A stretch of DNA of 10,712 bases, from NCBI GenBank assembly GCA_030610965.1, contig JAUWQU010000047.1, positions 1-10,712 of the forward strand, given 5' to 3'. A program made the translations under genes and the position numbers. The notes beneath the pieces are model-generated. The model was not told the origin of the DNA. It saw only the letters and a program-made list of their open reading frames with translations, and did not search any database. This DNA is from Phycisphaerae bacterium (GTDB lineage Bacteria > Planctomycetota > Phycisphaerae > SM23-33). Below are positions 1 through 6,938 of this stretch, piece by piece; the stretch's first letter is position 1; every line of letters starts with the position of its first letter.

Positions 1-1777
1 CCCCGTCGGCGGCGCGGGGGATCACAAGCTCTAGCCCCTCGACACCCAGCCTTGCCGGCCCGGCCGCCAGGTCGAACGTCAGGTCCTTCAGGTCGTTGGT
101 GTTGGGGTCGATGGCAACGCTGAGGCTCAGGTCCAGTGGCACCCCCGGCGGCTGAACGAACCGCCCGGGCAACACGACGCGGGCATCGGCCCCGGCGTGG
201 AAGCTCGCGTGAACCTGCGTGGCCGGGCCGTGATGGATGAACCACCGCCCGGTCAGCGGGCCGGCGAGGGTCATGTCGGCAAGCTCGGCGGGCCTGTCGG
301 CCGGGGCGGCCAGGTCCAGCAGGGCGTCCATGTCGTCGATCGCCCACTCGCCGCGCCAGTTGAGCCTGGCCAGGGCCGACAAAAGCGTCTGGCCGATCTC
401 GCCGCGGTTGGGGTCGGTCAGTTGCTCGGCCAGGCTGCGCAGGCTGACCAGCGCGCCGTAGCCGGTGAAACGGTTGGAGGCGATGTGCAGCCAGCTCTCG
501 CCCACGTCGAAGCCCGTCGTGCGGTGGTCCAGGTCGCCGGCGAGGCCCATGTCCCAGTTTCTGCCGGTCGGCTTCAGGACGCGCGCACCACGCCGGATTT
601 CGGCGCCCGTTGCGTCGGCCGATAGGCGAAGGCCGAGCTTCTGGGACTTCTGCCGTGCCCGAACGGTGACTTTCACAGGCCCGAGGATCGCGAGGTCGCC
701 GGGCAATTCCTGCCGACCCGCCAGCATTGCCGCCAGCTTGGCCGGCTGGACCTGGCCGCTCAGGTCCAGCGATTCGATCGCCTCCCAGTGCCCGTCCAAC
801 ACGCCCGCCCCTACGTCGGCCTGGCCGGAAAGGTCAACCACGCCCGGCAAACGGATGCGGGCAGTTTGGACGCGGACGACCTTCGTGATGTGGTCGTAAG
901 TGGCCGAGACGTCCAGCACAGCCTCGTCGACTATAGGCAACTGCACGTTGGCCTCGGGCTGGACGTCAAGCCGGCGGACGCGAAGCTGGCAGCGGAAACC
1001 ATGCACGATTCCCTGCGGATTGACGCGGAGTTTCAGCGAACCGTCAGCCCGGCCGGCGAATCGCTTCAGCGGAAGGTCCGCCTGTCGGGCCAGCGGCAGC
1101 TTGGACAGCTCCAGGTTGGCAAACGTAAGCGAGGCCGACGCTCCGCCGCCCGGCGACGCCTCGGCCGAGAGGGTTATCGGCGCCGCGGCCGACTGCTCGC
1201 CTTGGGCCAGCGAGGCGGACATGGTCAACTGCCCACCGGCGCGGCAACCTATTTCCATGCTCGCCACTCGCAGCGCCAGCGGCTCCGGCTCGTCGGGCAG
1301 GCGAAGGCTGACGATGGCGCGTTCGACGTGGAAGCCCGACGGCGTTATGTCGCCGACCAGGCGAGCCAGCGGTTCGAGGTTGGTCCGGCCGTTGGCGTCG
1401 ACGGCCAGGTCGATCTTCGGCTGGATAAGCTCGACGCAGCCGAGGTCCTTGTTCAGCAGGAGCCGCACGGGGGAAAGCTCCGTCCGGACGACTCGGACAC
1501 TGGCCAGAGGCACGGGCCCGCCGCCGGGCGGATCTATCGTCAGGCCGCGGATCTCCACCCCGCTCGCCCAACTGAGGCTGAGGTCCGCCAGTCGCACCTC
1601 GCAGCCGGCCTGGGCGGAGAGCCGGCGGCATATCTCGCGGCCAAGCCAGTCCGTGGGCGCCCACCACGGCAGCGTTGCGTACGCGGCCGCCAGAAGCAGC
1701 GCGAGGAGGATCGCGGCTCGGCAGAGCCACTGCCACCATCGCAGCCTGGGCTTACGGGTTGGTGTCTTGCCAGTCAT
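1..1777 (-). CDS. AsmA-like membrane-anchored protein (N-terminal part, C-terminus beyond window edge)
   Basis: The minus-strand frame is open from an ATG at 1777 to the left edge, giving 592 codons without a stop. The start is basic (MTGKTPTRKPRLRWW), followed by one hydrophobic segment at about residues 20-38 (AAILLALLLAAAYATL), so the protein is anchored in the inner membrane by its N-terminus with the rest outside the cytoplasm. Right after it comes the pattern typical of AsmA/DUF748-like proteins: an amphipathic stretch, then EVRLADLSLSWASGVEIRGL at about 60-79, then long beta-rich repeats with alternating hydrophobic residues. AsmA-like proteins relate to TamB/YhdP and are linked to outer-membrane assembly or lipid transport; the role here is inferred only. 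It starts 33 bp after the YchF-like gene on the same strand, so the two may be co-transcribed. No strong ribosome binding site is visible before the ATG. Long open frames on the opposite strand are high-GC shadows. Confidence 0.75.
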   Translation of the reverse strand, partial: MTGKTPTRKPRLRWWQWLCRAAILLALLLAAAYATLPWWAPTDWLGREICRRLSAQAGCEVRLADLSLSWASGVEIRGLTIDPPGGGPVPLASVRVVRTELSPVRLLLNKDLGCVELIQPKIDLAVDANGRTNLEPLARLVGDITPSGFHVERAIVSLRLPDEPEPLALRVASMEIGCRAGGQLTMSASLAQGEQSAAAPITLSAEASPGGGASASLTFANLELSKLPLARQADLPLKRFAGRADGSLKLRVNPQGIVHGFRCQLRVRRLDVQPEANVQLPIVDEAVLDVSATYDHITKVVRVQTARIRLPGVVDLSGQADVGAGVLDGHWEAIESLDLSGQVQPAKLAAMLAGRQELPGDLAILGPVKVTVRARQKSQKLGLRLSADATGAEIRRGARVLKPTGRNWDMGLAGDLDHRTTGFDVGESWLHIASNRFTGYGALVSLRSLAEQLTDPNRGEIGQTLLSALARLNWRGEWAIDDMDALLDLAAPADRPAELADMTLAGPLTGRWFIHHGPATQVHASFHAGADARVVLPGRFVQPPGVPLDLSLSVAIDPNTNDLKDLTFDLAAGPARLGVEGLELVIPRAADG

Positions 1778-1810
1778 CGCTTCGCCCACTGCCCAACGGC
1801 GCCGGAGGGC

Positions 1811-2881
1811 CTATACGTTGAACCTGAAGTAGATCACGTCGCCGTCGGTCACGACGTACTCCTTGCCTTCCAGGCGGACCTTTCCGGCCGCCTTGGCTCG
1901 TTTGTGATCGCCCGCGGCCTGGAGGTCCGCGAAGGCCACCGTCTCGGCCCGGATGAAGCCGCGGGCAATGTCCGAGTGGATCTCGTCGGCCGCCGCGACG
2001 GCCGTGGTCCCGGCCGGGACTGTCCACGCGCGGCACTCGTCGGGTCCGTCGGTAAGAAAGCTAATGAGGTTCACCCGCTGGTAGCACGCGCGGATCAGGC
2101 GATCTCGGGCGCCTTCGGTCAGCCCGAGATCGCTGAGGAATTCGCCGCGTTCTTCCGGTGCGAGCTGGGCGAGCTCTTCCTCGATCCTGGCTGAAAGCTG
2201 CACGCAAGGCAGGCCGGCGAGTTCCGTGGGCCCGGCCTCGGCGGCGGCGTCTTCGCCGCAGTTGAGCACCACCATCGTGGGCTTGAGCGTAAGGAACTGG
2301 AAGCTTCGTATGAGCTTGTTTTCGCTCTCGGTGGCGATGGCCTCGGAGATGGGCTTTTCGTTCTCGAGCGTTTCGCGCAGGCGTTTCATCAGTTCCATCT
2401 CGCGGAGTTGCTCGTCGCGCCGCGGCGTGGGCTTCTTCGTGGAAACCTCGAGCTTGTCGATCCTGGCCGAGACGCGCTCGAGATCGGCGAAGAGGACTTC
2501 CTGCTTGAGCTCCTCGACGTCGCGGGCGGGGTCGGCCTTGTTGCGATATACCGCCGCGGCCGAGTTGGAAAACCCCGCCACAACGAAGGCCAGCATGTTC
2601 GCCTGCTCCATGGCCATCCAGTGCGCCCGCGCGCGGCTTCGGCCTGCCTCGTCGGACAGGTCGAAGCCCGGCAGGTCCAGGAACTCAAGCTCGGCCGGCG
2701 TGGTCTTCTTTGGGTTGTGCAGCTTGGTGAGCCAATCGAGCCGCTCGTCTGGGACCTTCACCACGGCCAGGTGAGGCTGGTCGGGCCTGGAAAGGTCCAC
2801 GTGGCTGCCACCCGCCTCGGCGACCGCGGCGAAAAGTGTGCTCTTGCCCGACTGGGGCGGGCCAATAAAAGCTACTCGCAT
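1811..2881 (-). CDS. ychF: Divergent YchF/OLA1-family P-loop NTPase
   Basis: The product has 356 residues, close to the usual length of about 363 for YchF. The C-terminal 85 residues (about 271-356) are a well-preserved YchF TGS domain: RAWTVPAGT, IHSDIARGFIRAE, RLEGKEYVV and the ending FRFNV. The G domain has a P-loop GPPQSGKST at 7-15 and DLPG at 69-72. The base-recognition motif is N-x-x-E (NCGE, 207-210), which in YchF/OLA1 proteins explains the preference for ATP over GTP. A charged helical region fills about 115-185, as in the family's coiled-coil insertion. YchF proteins bind ribosomes and take part in translation and stress control. This copy is unusual: the common GLPNVGKST and DIAG motifs are altered, and the switch I region just before VPDERL (45-50) lacks the usual CTIEPN-type segment. 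It may therefore be a paralogue rather than the main YchF. A GAGGA ribosome binding site at 2886-2890 supports the ATG at 2881. Confidence 0.88.
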   Translation of the reverse strand: MRVAFIGPPQSGKSTLFAAVAEAGGSHVDLSRPDQPHLAVVKVPDERLDWLTKLHNPKKTTPAELEFLDLPGFDLSDEAGRSRARAHWMAMEQANMLAFVVAGFSNSAAAVYRNKADPARDVEELKQEVLFADLERVSARIDKLEVSTKKPTPRRDEQLREMELMKRLRETLENEKPISEAIATESENKLIRSFQFLTLKPTMVVLNCGEDAAAEAGPTELAGLPCVQLSARIEEELAQLAPEERGEFLSDLGLTEGARDRLIRACYQRVNLISFLTDGPDECRAWTVPAGTTAVAAADEIHSDIARGFIRAETVAFADLQAAGDHKRAKAAGKVRLEGKEYVVTDGDVIYFRFNV

Positions 2882-3024
2882 GATGTCCTCGTGTAATGCC
2901 TGATGCTCAATGTTCGATGCTCCACGTCAAGTGTTCAATGTGGATTACGGGTATTCGCGATCGGGCGCTGGTTGCTGAGTCGTGACTCGGACAGTTTCTA
3001 ACAACGTCTGCTCCTTGAAGTCTT

Positions 3025-3055
3025 GTTCCCAGGGATTGCTATCCCTGGGCTTCGG
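3025..3055 (-). repeat. Palindromic repeat, copy A
   Basis: The core at 3028-3049 has 9-bp arms, CCCAGGGAT and ATCCCTGGG, around a 4-nt centre (TGCT on the plus strand). With its flanks (GTT before, CTTCGG after) the 31-bp unit is identical, in reverse complement, to copy C at 10464-10494. The perfect arms could form a stable hairpin in RNA or single-stranded DNA. Confidence 0.9.
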
Positions 3056-3084
3056 GTTGAGGAGAAATCCATGGTCTTGCGCCC

Positions 3085-3111
3085 GGAAGCCCAGGGATAG
3101 CAATCCCTGGG
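3085..3111 (+). repeat. Palindromic repeat, copy B
   Basis: The 22-bp core at 3090-3111 is identical to the core of copy C and inverted relative to copy A, preceded by the same GAAG. Its left flank has one extra G compared with the other copies, and its right flank is GTAT instead of GAAC. Copies A and B together make an inverted repeat with 26-bp arms (3028-3053 and 3086-3111) separated by 32 bp. Confidence 0.9.
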
Positions 3112-3132
3112 TATCGAACATTGCGTTTCTCA

Positions 3133-4593
3133 TCATCCGTCCAGCCCAAGGCGTTCGAACTGTTCGGGCGGGCTGTCGTTGTTCTTCATCTCGCGGACGA
3201 GGTGGTCTATCATCATCTTCTCGACGCCCTCGTCGCTGATCGGATTCTTCTGGGCCGGGTCGGCCTGGAGGTCGTGGAGCAGCGTGCCGAAACCGGCGGC
3301 GTTCGTCCATCGGCCCTTCGTGGCCGAGGCGATCTTCATCGTCCTGCATCCCTTGGTGAAGCTGAACGGCTCGGCAAGCCCGATGTCCTGCAACTCCTCG
3401 ACGTCGAACAGTCTGGTCATGTGCGTGGGCATGTGCGTGTAGTTGTACAGCGGGGTGTTTTCCTCCGAGGGCGCCCGCATGTACACGTAACGCCCGTCGG
3501 TGACGTTTACGTGGGCGCCGTGCAGGCCGAAGAGCGCGGCTTTGCGGACGGGCTTGTCGCCGGCGACAGTCTCGGCCAGGTCCGCGCCCTGCATGTCGGC
3601 GGGGCGGTCCTTGCCGAAGTAGCCCAGCAGCGTCGCCGGCAGGTCGATGGTCTGGACCAGCTCGTCGCAGGTCGCCCCGGTTCGGCCACAGCGGGGATCC
3701 CAGATGAACAGCGGGGTATGGGCGATCTCGTTCCAGAACGGCATGACGCACTTGCCCCACCAGTCGTGCTCGCTGAGCAGGAAGCCGTGGTCGGTGTTGA
3801 CTATGAGCATGGTGTCCTTCCACAGGTCCAGCTCGTCCATGAGGTCCAGCACCTTGCCGAGGTATGCGTCGCACATGCTGACCAGCGCGGCGTTGACGTG
3901 GCGGACGTGCCGGACCTGCTCGGGCGTCTGCTCGACGGGCCGATACTGGGGCCAATCGTAGTGCAGGTCGCCGAAGTCGAAGTTGTAGAGTTCCTTGTAC
4001 TTTTGGGGCACGTAGTACGGCTCGTGGGGGTCGAAGGTTTCAATGTGCAGCCACCAGTTGTCCTGGTCGGCGTTGCGGCGGATGAACTGCTCTCCCATGC
4101 GGAACGTGACGGCCTGGGGGAAGTCCTTCTCGTCGCGCATGTGGGCGCGGTTGATCGTGTCCTGCCGCCAGGCGTTGCCTATGACGTTGGCGGGCACGGC
4201 CGGGTCGGCGACCTGGCCGATCCACGCGTCGCCTTCCTGCCCGCGCGAGAACTCGTGCGTCTTGTACCGCGTGTGGTAAGTCGCGCCGCCGTCCTGCCAG
4301 TAATGGTAATGGTCGGTGGCAAGGTGAGTGTGAACGCCTTGGCGGTGGAGGATCTCCGGGGCCGAGTCGTCGAACGGCTCGATAGGGCCCCACGAGCGAT
4401 GCAGGAAGTTGTAGCGGCCCGTGTGCAGGTCGCGCCGTGCGGGCATGCAGGGCATCGAGCCGACGTAGGAGTTGTTGAATTGCACGCTTCGCTCGGCCAG
4501 GCGGAGGAAGTTCGGCGTATGCGTCCAGTCGCAGCCGTAAGACTGGAGCATGTGCCTGTTGAGCGAATCGAACATCACCATTATGGCTTTCAT
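3133..4593 (-). CDS. Cys-type sulfatase (alkaline-phosphatase superfamily), no signal peptide
   Basis: The 486-residue product is a family S1-type sulfatase, which hydrolyses sulfate esters. The signature is complete: C49-M-P-A-R53 followed by DLHTGR to residue 60. Cys49 would be converted to formylglycine by a maturation enzyme encoded elsewhere. Asp9 at the end of the first strand (IMVMFDS) and TDHG at 267-270 provide metal ligands, and Lys281 follows in SEHDWWGK. The usual double Asp at the N-terminus is Asp-Ser here, as in some related sulfatases. The sequence starts directly with the first beta strand and has no signal peptide, so a cytoplasmic location is likely. This is unlike most planctomycete sulfatases, which are exported. 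The ATG at 4593 is preferred because GGGAG lies 7 bases upstream. An in-frame ATG at 4695 would add 34 residues that match no domain or signal. The natural substrate cannot be told from sequence. Confidence 0.92.
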   Translation of the reverse strand: MKAIMVMFDSLNRHMLQSYGCDWTHTPNFLRLAERSVQFNNSYVGSMPCMPARRDLHTGRYNFLHRSWGPIEPFDDSAPEILHRQGVHTHLATDHYHYWQDGGATYHTRYKTHEFSRGQEGDAWIGQVADPAVPANVIGNAWRQDTINRAHMRDEKDFPQAVTFRMGEQFIRRNADQDNWWLHIETFDPHEPYYVPQKYKELYNFDFGDLHYDWPQYRPVEQTPEQVRHVRHVNAALVSMCDAYLGKVLDLMDELDLWKDTMLIVNTDHGFLLSEHDWWGKCVMPFWNEIAHTPLFIWDPRCGRTGATCDELVQTIDLPATLLGYFGKDRPADMQGADLAETVAGDKPVRKAALFGLHGAHVNVTDGRYVYMRAPSEENTPLYNYTHMPTHMTRLFDVEELQDIGLAEPFSFTKGCRTMKIASATKGRWTNAAGFGTLLHDLQADPAQKNPISDEGVEKMMIDHLVREMKNNDSPPEQFERLGLDG

Positions 4594-4742
4594 TCGGCAA
4601 CTCCCGTGCAAAACGGGACAAAGAGCCCGTTCGGCCATCTCGTCAATCCCGCAGGCGACACCGGCTTGCGAAAACGACGAAAAACACAAGGGCATAAGGA
4701 TACCGGTTTGCCGGGCCTATGTGGATAGTAATTCCACCGGAC
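4594..4742. other. Intergenic region between transglutaminase and sulfatase genes
   Basis: These 149 bp separate the transglutaminase stop from the sulfatase start and should contain the sulfatase promoter unless there is read-through. I see no convincing -35/-10 pair. A GTGGA/TCCAC hairpin (4721-4737) and a CCGG/CCGG hairpin (4703-4714) lie just after the transglutaminase stop, but neither is followed by a T-run, so a terminator is not supported. Confidence 0.45.
4601..4631 (-). promoter_or_regulatory. Alternative hairpins over the sulfatase ribosome binding site
   Basis: On the minus strand the leader contains three segments: AACGGG (4631-4626), TCCCGTT (4618-4612) and ACGGGAG (4607-4601). 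The middle one can pair with the first (6 bp, 8-nt loop) or with the third (6 bp between 4613-4618 and 4602-4607, 5-nt loop). The third segment includes the Shine-Dalgarno GGGAG at 4601-4605, so the second fold would hide it. The pairing is seen in the sequence; a regulatory role is a guess. Confidence 0.3.
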
Positions 4743-6938
4743 CTACCCGCCGGGCGGCAGGTGCCGGACCCGCAACTCGGCCTGGCCGAGCTCGTCTCGT
4801 CCTACGGCTCGGCCGGACCATCGCAGGCGGTCGTAGAGGTCGATCAGTTCGTGGACCTCGCCGGCAGGCAGGTGCAATCGCTCGATAGCCTGGGCGGCCC
4901 ACTGGCGGGCGGTCTGGTCGGGCGTTGGCCTGAAGCCGCGGCGGGCCAGCAGCTTGAGCAGTTGCCTCACGAATGCCGGCGGCTTTGGCGGCGCCGGCAG
5001 TCGCACCCGCCGGGCCATTCGAGGCCGCCTTATGCGCCGCAGGTACATCAGGGCCGCCGTTGCGGCGGCCGTCGCGGCAAGGGCCAGGAAGAACCACACT
5101 ACCGTCATGCTTATCCGCCCCTTGGCGAACAGCTCGACCAGAGACCACCAGACCTCGCCGGCTGTCCGCTTGGCCGTCTTGGCCAGGCCCGCCAATCGCT
5201 CCTGCACGTAGGCGGCCAGGTTGCCGCGGTCAGTGTCGTTGTAGCCGACGACGTTCGAAAACCAGGCGAACTCCAGATCGCGCCAGGTGTCGCGCAGCTT
5301 GGCCCACCACCGCCCAGTTGCCGATGTGGGCTCGGGTTCGAACCGCGCCGCCGGCGTGGCGTCGAAGGTCCGCCAGCCCGTCAGGCGGGTGTAGACCTCC
5401 GTCCAGGCGTGGGCGTCGCGCTGGCGGATCGTGTAGCTCTGGTCGGCGGAATCGTACTCGCCGCCGGCGAAGCCCGTCACCAGCCGGGCGCGAACGCCGA
5501 GGCACTGGCACATGACGGTAAGTGCCGACGCGAAGTACTCGCAGTGGCCTTGCTTGAGGCGAAACAGGAAGTCCTCCACGCCGTCGCTGGCAGGGTCTGC
5601 GCCGGTCAGGTCGAGCGTGTAGCCGTAGTCGCCGCGCAGCCTGGCGGCGATTGTCTCGGCGATCTCCATGTCGATGCGGTCGAGCTGCTGGCCCGTGTTG
5701 GCCGACTTGCGACGCCTGAGCTGATCGGCGCACCATTGGCCAGCCAAGTCGGCCACCCTCGGCGGCACGTCGGGCGGCGACGCGGCCAGGAGCCGACGCG
5801 ATGGCCGGGCCGATATCCTCGCCAGGTCACTTTGGCCATTCGCGTCCAGCGGGCCGACCAAAACCATCGCGGTGTATCGCACCGGGCGGTCGATCTTCGC
5901 CGAGAGCTTAATCTTGTATTCCAGGTTGCCGCGGCGACTGGCCGTTGCGCCATCGACCACCACCTGCACGGCCGGGTAGGTCGCGAACGCCACGGGCAGC
6001 AGCCACGTGACCATGGAGACCTCCTGGGCCACGCAGTGGTCCAGCAGCGACGGCGGCGCGGTGTTGGCGTAACGCGGTTGTCGGCCTGAGTCATCCTTGA
6101 TCCACCGCGAGTCGTAGTATCGCGCGTAGCTTCGCCCGCGGAGGTAGGCAGGTGAGATGGCCCCGAGGCCCAGGCCGCTGTGCGGGTCGACTATTCGCAT
6201 GTGCATCACGACGCGGTCGGACAGGTAGATGCTCCGCTGCTGGCCGAGGCGAACGGTGTTGGTGAAGCCCGACGAGCCCTGCCGGCGGAGCTGCGACATC
6301 GGCCCGGCCGCGCCCGCTATCGAACGCGGCACGACCAGGAACACCACCGCACCCGTGGCCAGGATCGCCACGACCACCACCGCCAGTCGCGACACGATTG
6401 CCCGCGCGGGCCACGGCTCGGCTGGGCTCTCCGGCCCGGCCAGGTCCAGGGCTCGCCTTATCGTAAAGGCCATCGCCGCCTTGCAGAGGCACGCGATGTA
6501 GGCCAGGAACATCAGGGCGAACAGCAGTTCCTGGCAGATCATCGACGACGCCAGCACCAGAAGCAGGCTCATGACGATCATCTGGATGTAGTCGCGGTAT
6601 GACTTTCGCTCGAAGAGCTTGCATATCTGGATGAGCACCACGTAATGGCCGAGGACGATCAGCAACTCCTGGTCGCTGATGACGTACCGCGCCGTCAGCG
6701 CGATGCCCACCAGCACCACGCTGAGGTTGAGTATCCGACGGCTTACGTATATCTCTCTGCGGCGATGCGCGGCCAGCCAGCTTGCGCCCATGGCGACCAG
6801 CGACACCGCCAGCATCGCCCAGTTCTCGTCGGCATAGCAGAACATCGTCTGGGCCAACAGCACAGCCGCGAGCAGCGGCTTTTCCACGCGTCCCCGCCCG
6901 GTGCGGACTTCCTGTCGCGTGTAGGAGCGCAGGGGCAT
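4743..6938 (-). CDS. Membrane-bound transglutaminase-like protein (TgpA-type, with C-terminal DUF4129-like region)
   Basis: The 731-residue protein has about seven hydrophobic segments in residues 20-204 (about 21-34, 41-57, 70-85, 91-107, 119-135, 137-157, 184-203), matching the N-terminal membrane domain of TgpA-type proteins. A large extracytoplasmic part follows, with a transglutaminase-like core carrying a full triad: Cys466 in KQGHCEYFA, His510 in RDAHAWTEVY and Asp526 in TFDATP. An eighth membrane segment at about 611-634 returns the chain to the cytoplasm. The tail (about 655-725) contains GFRPTPDQTARQWA, the sort of pattern seen in DUF4129. Such proteins may cleave or crosslink proteins outside the inner membrane; in Pseudomonas the homologue is reported as important for viability, but the substrate is unclear. 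The gene overlaps the DUF58 stop by one base (TGATG) and has a GGAGG site at 6946-6950, seven bases before its ATG, so translational coupling is likely. Confidence 0.9.
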   Translation of the reverse strand: MPLRSYTRQEVRTGRGRVEKPLLAAVLLAQTMFCYADENWAMLAVSLVAMGASWLAAHRRREIYVSRRILNLSVVLVGIALTARYVISDQELLIVLGHYVVLIQICKLFERKSYRDYIQMIVMSLLLVLASSMICQELLFALMFLAYIACLCKAAMAFTIRRALDLAGPESPAEPWPARAIVSRLAVVVVAILATGAVVFLVVPRSIAGAAGPMSQLRRQGSSGFTNTVRLGQQRSIYLSDRVVMHMRIVDPHSGLGLGAISPAYLRGRSYARYYDSRWIKDDSGRQPRYANTAPPSLLDHCVAQEVSMVTWLLPVAFATYPAVQVVVDGATASRRGNLEYKIKLSAKIDRPVRYTAMVLVGPLDANGQSDLARISARPSRRLLAASPPDVPPRVADLAGQWCADQLRRRKSANTGQQLDRIDMEIAETIAARLRGDYGYTLDLTGADPASDGVEDFLFRLKQGHCEYFASALTVMCQCLGVRARLVTGFAGGEYDSADQSYTIRQRDAHAWTEVYTRLTGWRTFDATPAARFEPEPTSATGRWWAKLRDTWRDLEFAWFSNVVGYNDTDRGNLAAYVQERLAGLAKTAKRTAGEVWWSLVELFAKGRISMTVVWFFLALAATAAATAALMYLRRIRRPRMARRVRLPAPPKPPAFVRQLLKLLARRGFRPTPDQTARQWAAQAIERLHLPAGEVHELIDLYDRLRWSGRAVGRDELGQAELRVRHLPPGG

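Larger units (their letters stand above)
2882..3132. other. Intergenic region with palindromic repeats between sulfatase and YchF-like gene
   Basis: This 251-bp stretch holds no credible gene. It follows the 3' end of the sulfatase and precedes the YchF-like start. It contains two inverted copies of a palindromic repeat at 3025-3055 and 3085-3111 and a short palindrome GAGTCGTGACTC at 2977-2988. Near the YchF-like gene (2895-2945), degenerate CATTGA-type words recur. Neither palindrome copy is followed by a T-run on the minus strand, so no Rho-independent terminator can be called. I found no convincing promoter for the YchF-like gene, although it probably lies here. Confidence 0.6.

Noticed and set aside
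788..2194. A 468-residue open frame on the plus strand, plus several others opposite the minus-strand genes.
   Set aside because: It lies codon-for-codon opposite the AsmA-like frame and runs into the YchF-like gene. Its product is rich in Arg, Gly, Gln and Val without domain or motif. Long antisense open frames are normal in GC-rich coding DNA.
3028..3111. The palindromes as Rho-independent terminators of the sulfatase.
   Set aside because: Stable stems are present, but no T-run follows on the minus strand, and the third copy sits about 80 bp from any stop codon with no T-run either.
3025..3111. The repeated palindromes as a small CRISPR array.
   Set aside because: There are only two copies here, in opposite orientation with a single 29-32 bp gap, and the third is 7 kb away. 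No cas gene is seen.
4594..4695. A longer sulfatase starting at ATG 4695.
   Set aside because: The added 34 residues show no signal peptide or conserved motif, and the ATG at 4593 has a well-placed GGGAG.
3121..4728. A 535-residue plus-strand open frame covering the sulfatase region.
   Set aside because: The minus-strand sulfatase has complete catalytic motifs and a ribosome binding site; the plus-strand product is a low-complexity mirror with no recognisable domain.
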